From JBBDUG01 sp040904025 (GTDB lineage Bacteria; Patescibacteriota; Minisyncoccia; Phycocordibacterales; SW-6-46-9), in assembly GCA_040904025.1 (NCBI GenBank), contig JBBDUG010000059.1, positions 1-14,193 of the forward strand: a stretch of 14,193 bases of DNA, in the 5' to 3' direction. This document shows, piece by piece, positions 1 to 5,553 of the stretch; position 1 is the stretch's first letter, and each line of letters starts with the position of its first letter. The position numbers and the translations under genes are program-made. Below the pieces are notes generated by a model, which did no database searches, was not told where the DNA came from, and was given only the letters and a program-made list of their open reading frames with translations.

Positions 1-644
1 ATGAAATTGCAGCGGGTGAAGCAAGTTATGAAGAAACACTAGAAGAATTCTATACCCCATTCCACAAGCAAGTGGAATCAAAAGAAGATATACCAAAGAT
101 CACAAATCTCGGTGATGCACCAGAGGAAATAAAATGTCCTGACTGTGAAAAAGCTATGGTGGTAAAACTCGGACGAAGCGGAAAGTTCTTCAGCTGCAAA
201 GACTTCCCGGACTGCAAAGGTGCTCGGACACTTGAAGGAAAGGTTCTTGATGGTGGTACCCCTATCGGAAAGCACCCGGAGACCGATCAGCCGATATATG
301 TCAAAGAAGGACCATATGGTCCATATGTTGAAATGCCGATAGAAGGAAAGAAAAAACCAAAACGCGGAAGTATACCAAAAGAAAAAGATCCTGAAGAAGT
401 CACTATAAAAGAAGCGGTGAAGTATCTCTCACTTCCCCGCACTCTTGGTGAACATCCTGAGACAGGAAACAAGATACAGGCAAATATCGGACGATTTGGG
501 CCATATATCGTACATCAAACAAAACCAAAACCCGACTATCGTTCTCTTAAAGAAGATGATGTATACACCATCAAATTAGACCGTGCACTCGAAATCCTCA
601 AAGAACCAAAACGGAGACGAGGTGCAAAGAAGAAAAAGAAATAA
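1..644 (+). CDS. topA: DNA topoisomerase I, C-terminal part (5' end outside window)
   Basis: The reading frame is open from base 3 and the true start lies upstream, so only about the last 213 residues are here. It begins with the end of the type IA core (motif EEFYTPF). A Cys4 zinc ribbon follows (CPDC near bases 135-146, then a second Cys pair ending CKDFPDC near 195-221). Next come two copies of the topoisomerase C-terminal repeat, with matching cores GKHPETDQPIYVKEGPYGPY and GEHPETGNKIQANIGRFGPY. The tail is basic (KRRRGAKKKKK). The enzyme relaxes negative supercoils through a covalent 5'-phosphotyrosine intermediate; its catalytic Tyr and Toprim domain are outside the window. An internal GTG at 72 is not the start, because homologous sequence continues upstream of it. 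One zinc ribbon plus two repeats is a fairly short C-terminal region for the family. The Rel/SpoT gene follows 61 nt downstream on the same strand. Confidence 0.93.
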   Translation, partial: EIAAGEASYEETLEEFYTPFHKQVESKEDIPKITNLGDAPEEIKCPDCEKAMVVKLGRSGKFFSCKDFPDCKGARTLEGKVLDGGTPIGKHPETDQPIYVKEGPYGPYVEMPIEGKKKPKRGSIPKEKDPEEVTIKEAVKYLSLPRTLGEHPETGNKIQANIGRFGPYIVHQTKPKPDYRSLKEDDVYTIKLDRALEILKEPKRRRGAKKKKK

Positions 645-705
645 GAATAAACAAAGGTGTCTAAAGTGAACATCCCTGTTTACACACCCCCTATTTTTCA
701 ATACC

Positions 706-2208
706 ATGGGAGGGATGGTATCAGTCAAAGACATTCTGGATCTAATGAATTCACCATCTCGTGAAGATCGGGAGCTCATTGAAGGTGCATATAAATTCTC
801 AAAAGAGGCACATGAAGGGCAGAAACGATATTCAGGAGATCCATACTTCATCCACCCTGCAAAAACTGCACAAAGTCTTGCAGAGCTCGGTATGGGCCCA
901 AAGACCGTAGCAGCTGGTCTTCTTCATGACACCCTCGAAGATGTCGATGATATCTCGGCAAAGAAAATAAAGGAAGAATTCGGAGAAGAAGTGCTTTTTC
1001 TCGTGCAGGGAGTGACGAAGCTTGGACATGTTCGATACAAAGGAGCAACGCGACATATTGAATCATTAAGAAAACTTTTTGTTGCCACCTCACAAGATAT
1101 CCGTGTTTTGATAATAAAGTTGGCTGATCGTCTCCATAATATGGAGACATTAAAATATATACCGGAGGAAAAACAGAAACGTATCGCACAAGAGACAATG
1201 GAGGTATATGCTCCAATTGCCCACCGACTCAGAATGGGAAAGATGACTGGAGTACTTGAAGATCTCGCATTTCCATATATAAAACCGGAGGAATATAAAA
1301 AAACACACGCACTCTCAAAGAATCGATATAAAGAAAGTGAGGTTCGGCTCGATAAAGTATATAGACGACTTAAAAAAGAACTCGCAGAAAATGGATTTAA
1401 AGATGTAAAGACCGACTACCGTAAAAAGCACCTGTATAGTCTTTGGCGTAAACTCAAACGAAAAGAGATGGATATTGATCGTGTATACGATATTCTTGCG
1501 CTCCGTATCATCGTGCCAACTATTCACGACTGCTACCGCGTGCTGGGAATCATACACAGTATCTGGCGTCCGCTCCCGGGGCGCATAAAGGACTACATCG
1601 CCTTTCCAAAGCCAAATGGATATCAGAGTATCCACACCACCATCTTCACCGGAGACGGCGGGCTCGCAGAGATTCAAATTCGCACAGAAAAAATGCACCG
1701 TGAAGCAGAATACGGAATTGCCCCACATGTGCAACATAAGCGTAAAGGAGTAAAACTCCTTCCCCTTGAGTGGTTTAAAGATCTCATCCCCGGACTCTCT
1801 CCTGAGAGTGAAGCAGAAGTGGGAAAGGAAGAAGAAGTGCCAAATTGGATAAAAGACCTCGCAGAAGCACAGAGTGAGATAGATAAACCACGAGAACTTC
1901 TCAATCACCTAAAGACAGACTACTTTGAGAATCGTATTTTTGTATTCACTCCAAAGGGTGATGTGATCGATCTCCCCGCAGGATCAAGTCCAATAGATTT
2001 TGCATACCAAATACACACCGATATTGGTGATCATGTTTCAGGTGCGAAGGTAAATTCAAAACTCGTCTCCCTTGACACCACTCTTTCCAATGGAGATATA
2101 GTGGAGATTGAGACGCGCAAAAAAAGCAAACCTTCACAAAAGTGGCTTAATTATGCAAAAACGAGTTTTGCACGCAGAAAAATTCGTTCTGCGCTGCAGA
2201 AAAAATAA
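706..2208 (+). CDS. Bifunctional (p)ppGpp synthetase/hydrolase, short form ending after TGS
   Basis: A 500-aa RelA/SpoT homologue (RSH) that makes and degrades the alarmone (p)ppGpp in the cytoplasm. The N-terminal HD hydrolase keeps its metal and catalytic residues: H50, H74-D75, E78-D79 in HDTLEDV, and D141/N145 in LADRLHNME. The synthetase domain keeps D262 (YDILALR), the motif RIKDYIAFPKPNGYQSIHTT (294-312) and E322 in EIQIRT. Both activities are therefore likely. A TGS domain spans about 410-470, followed by KWLNYAKTSFARRKIR, and the protein stops there. Long RSH proteins are usually about 700-750 aa with a helical region, a zinc-finger or conserved-Cys domain and an ACT/RRM domain, all absent here. 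ATG 706 is the first in-frame start; ATG 715 is an alternative. Neither has a well-spaced Shine-Dalgarno sequence. A weak -10-like TATTTT (692-697) lies 8 nt before 706. It could be co-transcribed with topA. Calling it relA or spoT specifically is not justified. Confidence 0.93.
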   Translation: MGGMVSVKDILDLMNSPSREDRELIEGAYKFSKEAHEGQKRYSGDPYFIHPAKTAQSLAELGMGPKTVAAGLLHDTLEDVDDISAKKIKEEFGEEVLFLVQGVTKLGHVRYKGATRHIESLRKLFVATSQDIRVLIIKLADRLHNMETLKYIPEEKQKRIAQETMEVYAPIAHRLRMGKMTGVLEDLAFPYIKPEEYKKTHALSKNRYKESEVRLDKVYRRLKKELAENGFKDVKTDYRKKHLYSLWRKLKRKEMDIDRVYDILALRIIVPTIHDCYRVLGIIHSIWRPLPGRIKDYIAFPKPNGYQSIHTTIFTGDGGLAEIQIRTEKMHREAEYGIAPHVQHKRKGVKLLPLEWFKDLIPGLSPESEAEVGKEEEVPNWIKDLAEAQSEIDKPRELLNHLKTDYFENRIFVFTPKGDVIDLPAGSSPIDFAYQIHTDIGDHVSGAKVNSKLVSLDTTLSNGDIVEIETRKKSKPSQKWLNYAKTSFARRKIRSALQKK

Positions 2209-2209
2209 T

Positions 2210-3442
2210 CTAAACGGTAAAGTTTGAGATGGAATAGAGCTCCTCGTCTTTTTCTTCTTTCTTTCCCTTCTCTTCCTCTTTTTTAATATTTTTCTTTTCG
2301 GTCTCCTCTTCTTCTGTTTCTTCTACTTCCTTCTGGGCAAAAGCTTGTGTCGCTTTTTCAGAAAAAGATCTCTCCTGAACTTCTGGCTCATCTTCTTTTT
2401 TGTTCTCTTTTCGTGTTTTAGATTTGTCCTCTACATCAGAGGTGTCACTTGATATTATGTCTTCTACCTCTTCTTCTTGTTTCTCTTCTTCCCGCTGTTG
2501 TTCAACTACCTCAGCAACTGAAACCTCTTTTGGTTCTTCTTCCTCTTCTTCCAACTCCTCCTTTTTCTCAAGAAAACGCTCCATAAACTTATGTCGATTC
2601 TGTGGTTGAGAATCAACTACTCTCCCAAAGAGTTCCATAAGTTCTTGTACATCCTCCGAAGAGAAGAAATCGATAACAATCTTTCCACCCGTATCTTTTT
2701 TCTCTATCTGTACACGTGTTCCAAGTGATTCTGAGAGTTGTTTTTCAAGCTCAAGGATCTCTGGATCCGGCTTATACTTCTTCTTTCGCACCTTATCCTG
2801 CGCCACACGACGTGCAATAGACTCTGTGTCACGTACAGAGAGCTTTTTGTATATAACCTCCTTGTAGAGCGTCTCCTGCTCCTCAGGGCGGTCTTTAAGC
2901 ATCAAAATGGGTCTCCCATGACCTTCCGTCATTTTTCCTTCCATAATGGCAGTTTGTATATGATCTGGGAGTCCAAGAAGACGAATAGAGTTTGAGACAT
3001 ATTCACGGCTTTTTCCCACTTTCTTCCCGATAGCTGCGTGTGTCATATCAAACTCCTCTGCAAGACGTGCAAATGCACGAGCTCTCTCAATTGCATTGAT
3101 ATCCTCTCGCTGAAGGTTTTCAATAATGGCAAGCTCGAGCTTCATCTGAGAGTTCTCTTCTCCACTACGGATGATAACGGGCACTTGTGAGAGCCCTGCA
3201 ATTTTAGACGCACGATGACGTCGCTCACCAGCAATGAGTTCATATTCAACAGAAATACCACCATCTTCCTTTATCTTCTCCTTTCGTGTAACTGTGAGCG
3301 GCTGGAGAATACCATATTGCCGAATGGATTCTGCAAGGTCCTTTAATCGATCCTCATCAAATTCGCGACGGGGTTGATATGGATTGGGGCTAATTTTCTC
3401 AACCTCAACCCAAAAAATAGAGTTGTTTTGAAAACGTGACAT
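2210..3442 (-). CDS. parB: ParB/Spo0J-family chromosome partitioning protein with long acidic/basic C-terminal extension
   Basis: A 410-aa DNA-binding CTPase of the ParB family, which loads at parS sites and helps segregate the chromosome. In order: the N-terminal ParB motif NPYQPRREF (20-28), the CTP-binding box ELIAGERRHRA (68-78), LAIIENLQRED (104-114), and a helix-turn-helix around 130-160 (HAAIGKKVGKSREYVSNSIR). A C-terminal dimerisation-type region covers about 228-274 (ELEKQLSESLGTRVQIEKK, KIVIDFFS). Typical ParB proteins end near there at about 280-300 aa. This one continues for about 135 residues dominated by Glu and Lys, probably disordered. I chose ATG 3442; TTG 3451 would add three residues. 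An AAGAGG sequence (3455-3460) sits 12 nt before the ATG. No parA is visible in the window, and no recognisable parS site. Confidence 0.93.
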   Translation of the reverse strand: MSRFQNNSIFWVEVEKISPNPYQPRREFDEDRLKDLAESIRQYGILQPLTVTRKEKIKEDGGISVEYELIAGERRHRASKIAGLSQVPVIIRSGEENSQMKLELAIIENLQREDINAIERARAFARLAEEFDMTHAAIGKKVGKSREYVSNSIRLLGLPDHIQTAIMEGKMTEGHGRPILMLKDRPEEQETLYKEVIYKKLSVRDTESIARRVAQDKVRKKKYKPDPEILELEKQLSESLGTRVQIEKKDTGGKIVIDFFSSEDVQELMELFGRVVDSQPQNRHKFMERFLEKKEELEEEEEEPKEVSVAEVVEQQREEEKQEEEVEDIISSDTSDVEDKSKTRKENKKEDEPEVQERSFSEKATQAFAQKEVEETEEEETEKKNIKKEEEKGKKEEKDEELYSISNFTV

Positions 3443-3501
3443 ATTGCTCAATCGCCTCTTATACCGCTCATTGTATCATACTCTTTTTCGTGTGCATTAC
3501 G

Positions 3502-3529
3502 TTGATTTTTGTGTAGATTCAATTACACT
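3502..3529 (+). promoter_or_regulatory. Putative promoter for the tRNA-Leu(CAG)/tRNA-Leu(TAG) pair
   Basis: TTGATT (3502-3507), a 16-nt spacer and TACACT (3524-3529) lie 28 nt before the first tRNA. The predicted transcription start is near 3536. Both boxes are imperfect, so this is a position-supported guess. Confidence 0.4.
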
Positions 3530-3557
3530 AGGATTGCCAGAAGAGAGGTTTTAACCT

Positions 3558-3641
3558 GCCGGAGTGGTGAAATTGGTAAACACGCTACGTTCAGGGCGTA
3601 GTGCTCGCAAGGGCTTGGAGGTTCAAATCCTCTCTCCGGCA
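3558..3641 (+). tRNA. tRNA-Leu(CAG)
   Basis: This is an 84-nt class II tRNA. The acceptor stem GCCGGAG pairs with CTCCGGC (3634-3640) and the discriminator is A3641. The anticodon stem CTACG/CGTAG closes the loop TTCAGGG, with anticodon CAG at 3592-3594, decoding CUG. There is a long variable arm and a T arm GGAGGTTCAAATCCTCT. No CCA is encoded, so it must be added enzymatically. Position 37 is G, so this tRNA is not a MiaA substrate. The second tRNA-Leu begins 10 nt downstream. Confidence 0.95.
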
Positions 3642-3651
3642 CTATATATAA

Positions 3652-3735
3652 GGGCGAGTGGCGGAATTGGTAGACGCGCCAGCCTTAGGAGCTGGTGGGG
3701 TAATTCCCATGGAGGTTCAAGTCCTCTCTCGCCCA
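3652..3735 (+). tRNA. tRNA-Leu(TAG)
   Basis: This is an 84-nt class II tRNA. The acceptor GGGCGAG pairs with CTCGCCC (3728-3734) and the discriminator is A3735. The stem CCAGC/GCTGG closes the loop CTTAGGA, with anticodon TAG at 3686-3688. It has a long variable arm and a T-loop GTTCAAGTC. No CCA is encoded. It probably shares a transcript with tRNA-Leu(CAG) 10 nt upstream. Confidence 0.95.
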
Positions 3736-3762
3736 CACACCATAGAGAATGAGGTTTGTAAA

Positions 3763-3799
3763 GAAAAGACCCCGCCACAACCAAAGTTGTACGAGGTCT
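3763..3799 (-). terminator. Terminator-like hairpin, minus orientation, with no minus-strand gene feeding it
   Basis: On the plus strand AGACC (3767-3771) pairs with GGTCT (3795-3799), and ACAAC (3777-3781) pairs with GTTGT (3786-3790) around a CAAA loop. There are small internal mismatches. Read on the minus strand, the hairpin is followed by TTTTC, the intrinsic-terminator layout. No minus-strand gene ends just upstream of it. Its left arm (AAAAGACCCC, 2 nt, CACAAC) matches the terminator at 4683-4713. It may block antisense transcription into the tRNA pair or be a remnant. Confidence 0.4.
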
Positions 3800-3842
3800 G
3801 GATGTGGCTAGTGATTCAGTCCTATTCAAAGGATGACCATGA

Positions 3843-3848
3843 TATAAT
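3843..3848 (+). promoter_or_regulatory. -10 box TATAAT just before the NYN gene (leaderless layout)
   Basis: A perfect TATAAT ends 9 nt before the ATG at 3858. Initiation about 7 nt after a -10 box would fall almost on the start codon. No clear -35 box is seen at 16-18 nt, and no Shine-Dalgarno sequence is correctly placed. Confidence 0.45.
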
Positions 3849-3857
3849 GAAGACATC

Positions 3858-4406
3858 ATGGTCAGCTCGCAGGTACAAAATGCGCGAAGTGGCGTCTTCA
3901 TTGATGCATCCAATATTTTCTGGGGAGCTCGGGAAGCCGACTTCCGCATCGACTTTACCAAGCTTAAGGAATATCTTGATGCCCGCTTCTCCCCCACCTT
4001 CCTCAATTACTACTGCTGTGAAGATGAAAATCCCTCTACTCCGGAATTCGCCCGACGAGCGGAGGGTCAGAAAGATTTCCACAACCTCCTTGAGGGAATC
4101 GGCTACAGTGTAATTCGGAAACCACTCAAGCACATAAAGGGTGGCGGCACGAAGTGCGATGTCGATGTCGATATTGCTGTCGACCTCCGAAATTATGAAG
4201 ACGACATCGACTGCATTATCCTCTTCTCCGGCGACTCTGACTACCTTCCCATGGTTGAGTATTACTGGAAGGCCGGTAAGTTCATCAGAATCTTTTCATA
4301 TGAGGAACTTCTTTCGTGGGAACTTAAAACATTTGGGATCAAGCACCCGCGCTGTAACTATAAAATACTTAACGAGATTCGGTCAGAAATAGAGTTCAAA
4401 AATTAG
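3858..4406 (+). CDS. NYN (PIN-like) domain protein, LabA/DUF88 type, putative ribonuclease
   Basis: A 182-aa cytoplasmic protein with the NYN-domain acidic motifs in order: GVFIDASNIFWG (12-23, with D16 and N19), KCDVDVDIAVDL (99-110) and ILFSGDSDYLPMV (121-133, SGDSD). In PIN-like nucleases these Asp residues bind metal for RNA cleavage, and all appear intact. The length fits a single-domain LabA-like protein. The ATG at 3858 has a TATAAT ending 9 nt upstream and no Shine-Dalgarno, suggesting a leaderless mRNA. It stands alone between a tRNA-Leu pair and a terminator-rich spacer. The RNA target is unknown. Proximity to tRNA genes is suggestive but does not show tRNA cleavage. No antitoxin-like partner is adjacent on the same strand. 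Confidence 0.85.
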   Translation: MVSSQVQNARSGVFIDASNIFWGAREADFRIDFTKLKEYLDARFSPTFLNYYCCEDENPSTPEFARRAEGQKDFHNLLEGIGYSVIRKPLKHIKGGGTKCDVDVDIAVDLRNYEDDIDCIILFSGDSDYLPMVEYYWKAGKFIRIFSYEELLSWELKTFGIKHPRCNYKILNEIRSEIEFKN

Positions 4407-4426
4407 CCGATTGTGGATAGTAAGTA

Positions 4427-4454
4427 TTGACAATGCGAGCCGTCTACATATAAT
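4427..4454 (+). promoter_or_regulatory. Consensus promoter with no gene directly downstream
   Basis: TTGACA (4427-4432), a 16-nt spacer and TATAAT (4449-4454): both hexamers are perfect. Transcription should start near 4461, but an intrinsic terminator begins at 4472, so the default product would be only about 40 nt. It is the best-matching promoter sequence in the window. Confidence 0.6.
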
Positions 4455-4471
4455 ACAGAGGAAAGATTTTA

Positions 4472-4500
4472 CCGCCTCCCGCAAGGGGGGCGGGTTTCTT
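4472..4500 (+). terminator. Strong intrinsic terminator (or attenuator) hairpin
   Basis: CCGCCTCCC (4472-4480) pairs fully with GGGGGGCGG (4485-4493), with one G-T pair, across a GCAA tetraloop. It is followed by GTTTCTTTT. It lies 66 nt after the NYN stop codon and 11 nt after the predicted start of the 4427-4454 promoter. It could end the NYN transcript, attenuate the promoter, or both. Confidence 0.7.
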
Positions 4501-4538
4501 TTAAGGTAAAACGATTCCCACTTCATCAAGGGGTCAGT

Positions 4539-4565
4539 GGACTTCATTCAGAGTCCCCCTTTTTT
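4539..4565 (+). terminator. Second plus-strand terminator-like hairpin
   Basis: GGACT (4539-4543) pairs with AGTCC (4552-4556) across an 8-nt loop. It is followed by CCC and six T. GGGG at 4530-4533 could extend the stem with a bulge. The stem is short, so confidence is moderate. Confidence 0.45.
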
Positions 4566-4571
4566 CTACGA

Positions 4572-4638
4572 AGGACAAGTCGGATCATTTGGTCTATAAT
4601 GCGACTCAAAGTTCGAGGTTCATTCCGTTGAACCCCAC
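4572..4638 (+). repeat. 67-bp direct repeat, copy 1, containing a promoter and a hairpin
   Basis: It matches 5393-5459 at 62 of 67 positions with no gaps; the five differences (4579, 4581, 4586, 4606, 4626) are all transitions. It contains AGGACA (4572-4577), a 17-nt spacer and TATAAT (4595-4600), then a small hairpin GGTTCA/TGAACC. In the second copy this promoter stands in front of tRNA-Leu(CAA); here no tRNA follows. Confidence 0.9.
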
Positions 4639-4682
4639 TAGATGAATTTCCAAATCTGTGGTCTAAAAAGGGCTTCGAGTAT

Positions 4683-4713
4683 AAAAAGACCCCATCACAA
4701 CGAGTGTGCGGGG
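4683..4713 (-). terminator. Intrinsic terminator for the 175-aa gene
   Basis: On the plus strand CCCC (4690-4693) pairs with GGGG (4710-4713), and CACA (4696-4699) pairs with TGTG (4705-4708) around ACGAG. Read on the minus strand, the hairpin is followed by TCTTTTTAT. It begins 25 nt beyond the stop codon of the minus-strand gene ending at 4739. Confidence 0.65.
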
Positions 4714-4738
4714 CCTAGGTACTGATTGTTTATAAGAA

Positions 4739-5266
4739 CTAGGCGAGTACTACTGACGCTTTACCAAATTCGCCGGCAAGAACACGGAGTACTTCCTCTG
4801 AGGACATGTCGACGAATTCCTCTTCGCCGATTAGCGCCCCTTCTCGCACGAAGCGAGCCTCACTCCAGAAGCCGGCATCCCGTTTCCCGAAAAAAACATG
4901 GACATACCCTCGAGGACTCGGGAGTGTGATTCGGAGTTGTAGACCTTCAGAAACTGCCCATTCCCTCAAATCTTCCTGGCTGTCAGAAAGATAATAATGG
5001 AATGGATCAAAGCCCTCCAGACCACGAAAGAGGCTCGCTGCTATTTCAGAGAGTATGTCTCCCTCTCCTCTCAGGACCCATTCGCCCTGCTCCCATCCTT
5101 GCTCTGTGAGCTGACGACGTACGAGAAACTTTTTACCCTCAAAGTCAGCGGAGATGGGAAGTGAATAGATCAGAAGGGCCATGGATCTACCATTGTAATC
5201 ATGCCCTCGAAAAACTATGGGTTCGAAGTCAGAGACGAAATCCTGTATATCATCTGGTAGGTTCAT
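4739..5266 (-). CDS. Uncharacterised 175-aa acidic protein
   Basis: I do not recognise this family. The protein is acidic, has no cysteine, and shows no signal peptide or membrane segment. The middle is aromatic-rich (GFDPFHYYLSDSQEDLREW), followed by strand-like stretches (LQLRITLPSPRGYVHVFFGK), as in a small mixed alpha/beta protein. It is very likely a real gene. ATG 5266 has a strong Shine-Dalgarno sequence (ACGGAGGA, 5-nt spacing), the best in the window. A promoter (TTGACA, 16 nt, TAGTAT) lies at 5306-5333 and a terminator at 4683-4713. It lies, in opposite orientation, between the two copies of the 67-bp repeat and between tRNA-Leu genes, so it may be an acquired cassette. The 33-nt leader with strong SD contrasts with the leaderless layout of neighbouring genes. 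Confidence 0.8.
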   Translation of the reverse strand: MNLPDDIQDFVSDFEPIVFRGHDYNGRSMALLIYSLPISADFEGKKFLVRRQLTEQGWEQGEWVLRGEGDILSEIAASLFRGLEGFDPFHYYLSDSQEDLREWAVSEGLQLRITLPSPRGYVHVFFGKRDAGFWSEARFVREGALIGEEEFVDMSSEEVLRVLAGEFGKASVVLA

Positions 5267-5305
5267 CGGATTCCTCCGTAAATGAGTTTGACATATCCAC
5301 GAAGA

Positions 5306-5333
5306 ATACTACCATTCAGACTCATTCTGTCAA
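5306..5333 (-). promoter_or_regulatory. Promoter of the 175-aa gene
   Basis: On the minus strand: TTGACA (5328-5333), a 16-nt spacer and TAGTAT (5306-5311). The predicted start near 5299 gives a leader of about 33 nt containing the Shine-Dalgarno sequence at 5272-5277. A plus-strand TTGACA at 5288-5293 forms an inverted pair with it, so a weak divergent start is possible. Confidence 0.6.
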
Positions 5334-5392
5334 CGGCTTGGTGGACGTTGTGGACTTCGGGGATTTACTCAGAAGCCTCCTTCCTCCTCCGG

Positions 5393-5459
5393 AGGACAAA
5401 TTGGATTATTTGGTCTATAATGCGACCCAAAGTTCGAGGTTCATTCTGTTGAACCCCAC
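5393..5459 (+). repeat. 67-bp direct repeat, copy 2; promoter and leader of tRNA-Leu(CAA)
   Basis: This copy is 62/67 identical to 4572-4638. It carries AGGACA (5393-5398), a 17-nt spacer and TATAAT (5416-5421). The predicted start is near 5428, so the tRNA precursor would have a leader of about 37 nt containing the hairpin GGTTCA (5438-5443)/TGAACC (5450-5455). It ends 5 nt before the tRNA. It very probably drives tRNA-Leu(CAA) and miaA. Confidence 0.85.
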
Positions 5460-5464
5460 ACCCT

Positions 5465-5551
5465 GCCGGGGTGGCGGAATTGGTATACGCGCAGCACTCA
5501 AAATGCTGTGGACGCAAGTCCGTGTGGGTTCAAGTCCCACCCCCGGCACCA
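5465..5551 (+). tRNA. tRNA-Leu(CAA), CCA encoded
   Basis: This is an 87-nt class II tRNA. The acceptor GCCGGGG pairs with CCCCGGC (5541-5547), the discriminator is A5548 and CCA is encoded at 5549-5551. The stem CAGCA/TGCTG closes the loop CTCAAAA with anticodon CAA at 5499-5501, decoding UUG. Positions 36-38 are AAA, the motif MiaA needs. The miaA start codon lies 2 nt after the CCA, so 3' processing of this tRNA would directly create the 5' end of the miaA mRNA. Confidence 0.96.
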
Positions 5552-5553
5552 AT

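Larger units (their letters stand above)
4407..4738. other. 332-nt gene-free stretch with stacked promoter and terminator signals
   Basis: I see no credible protein gene here. The stretch holds, in order, a consensus promoter (4427-4454), a strong plus-strand terminator hairpin (4472-4500), a second weaker hairpin with a T-run (4539-4565), copy 1 of a 67-bp direct repeat with its own promoter (4572-4638), about 45 nt with nothing recognised, and a minus-strand terminator for the gene at 4739-5266. One or two short untranslated RNAs could be made here. Confidence 0.6.

Noticed and set aside
645..705. Imperfect GTGAACA/TGTTTACAC inverted repeat between topA and the Rel gene as a terminator
   Set aside because: The stem is bulged and no T-run follows directly; it is too weak to call.
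2400..2609. Plus-strand serine-rich 69-aa frame
   Set aside because: It is the complement of the Glu/Lys-rich ParB tail; composition alone explains it.
3425..3435. Palindrome GTTTTGAAAAC at the start of parB, considered as a parS site or operator
   Set aside because: It does not match the parS consensus TGTTTCACGTGAAACA and lies inside codons 3-6; probably chance.
3564..3752. Open frame across the tRNA-Leu pair
   Set aside because: It translates two well-folded tRNA genes; there is no protein-like signal.
5161..5553. Upstream extension of the miaA reading frame to 5161
   Set aside because: It would run antisense to the 175-aa gene and straight through tRNA-Leu(CAA); MiaA homology begins at 5554.
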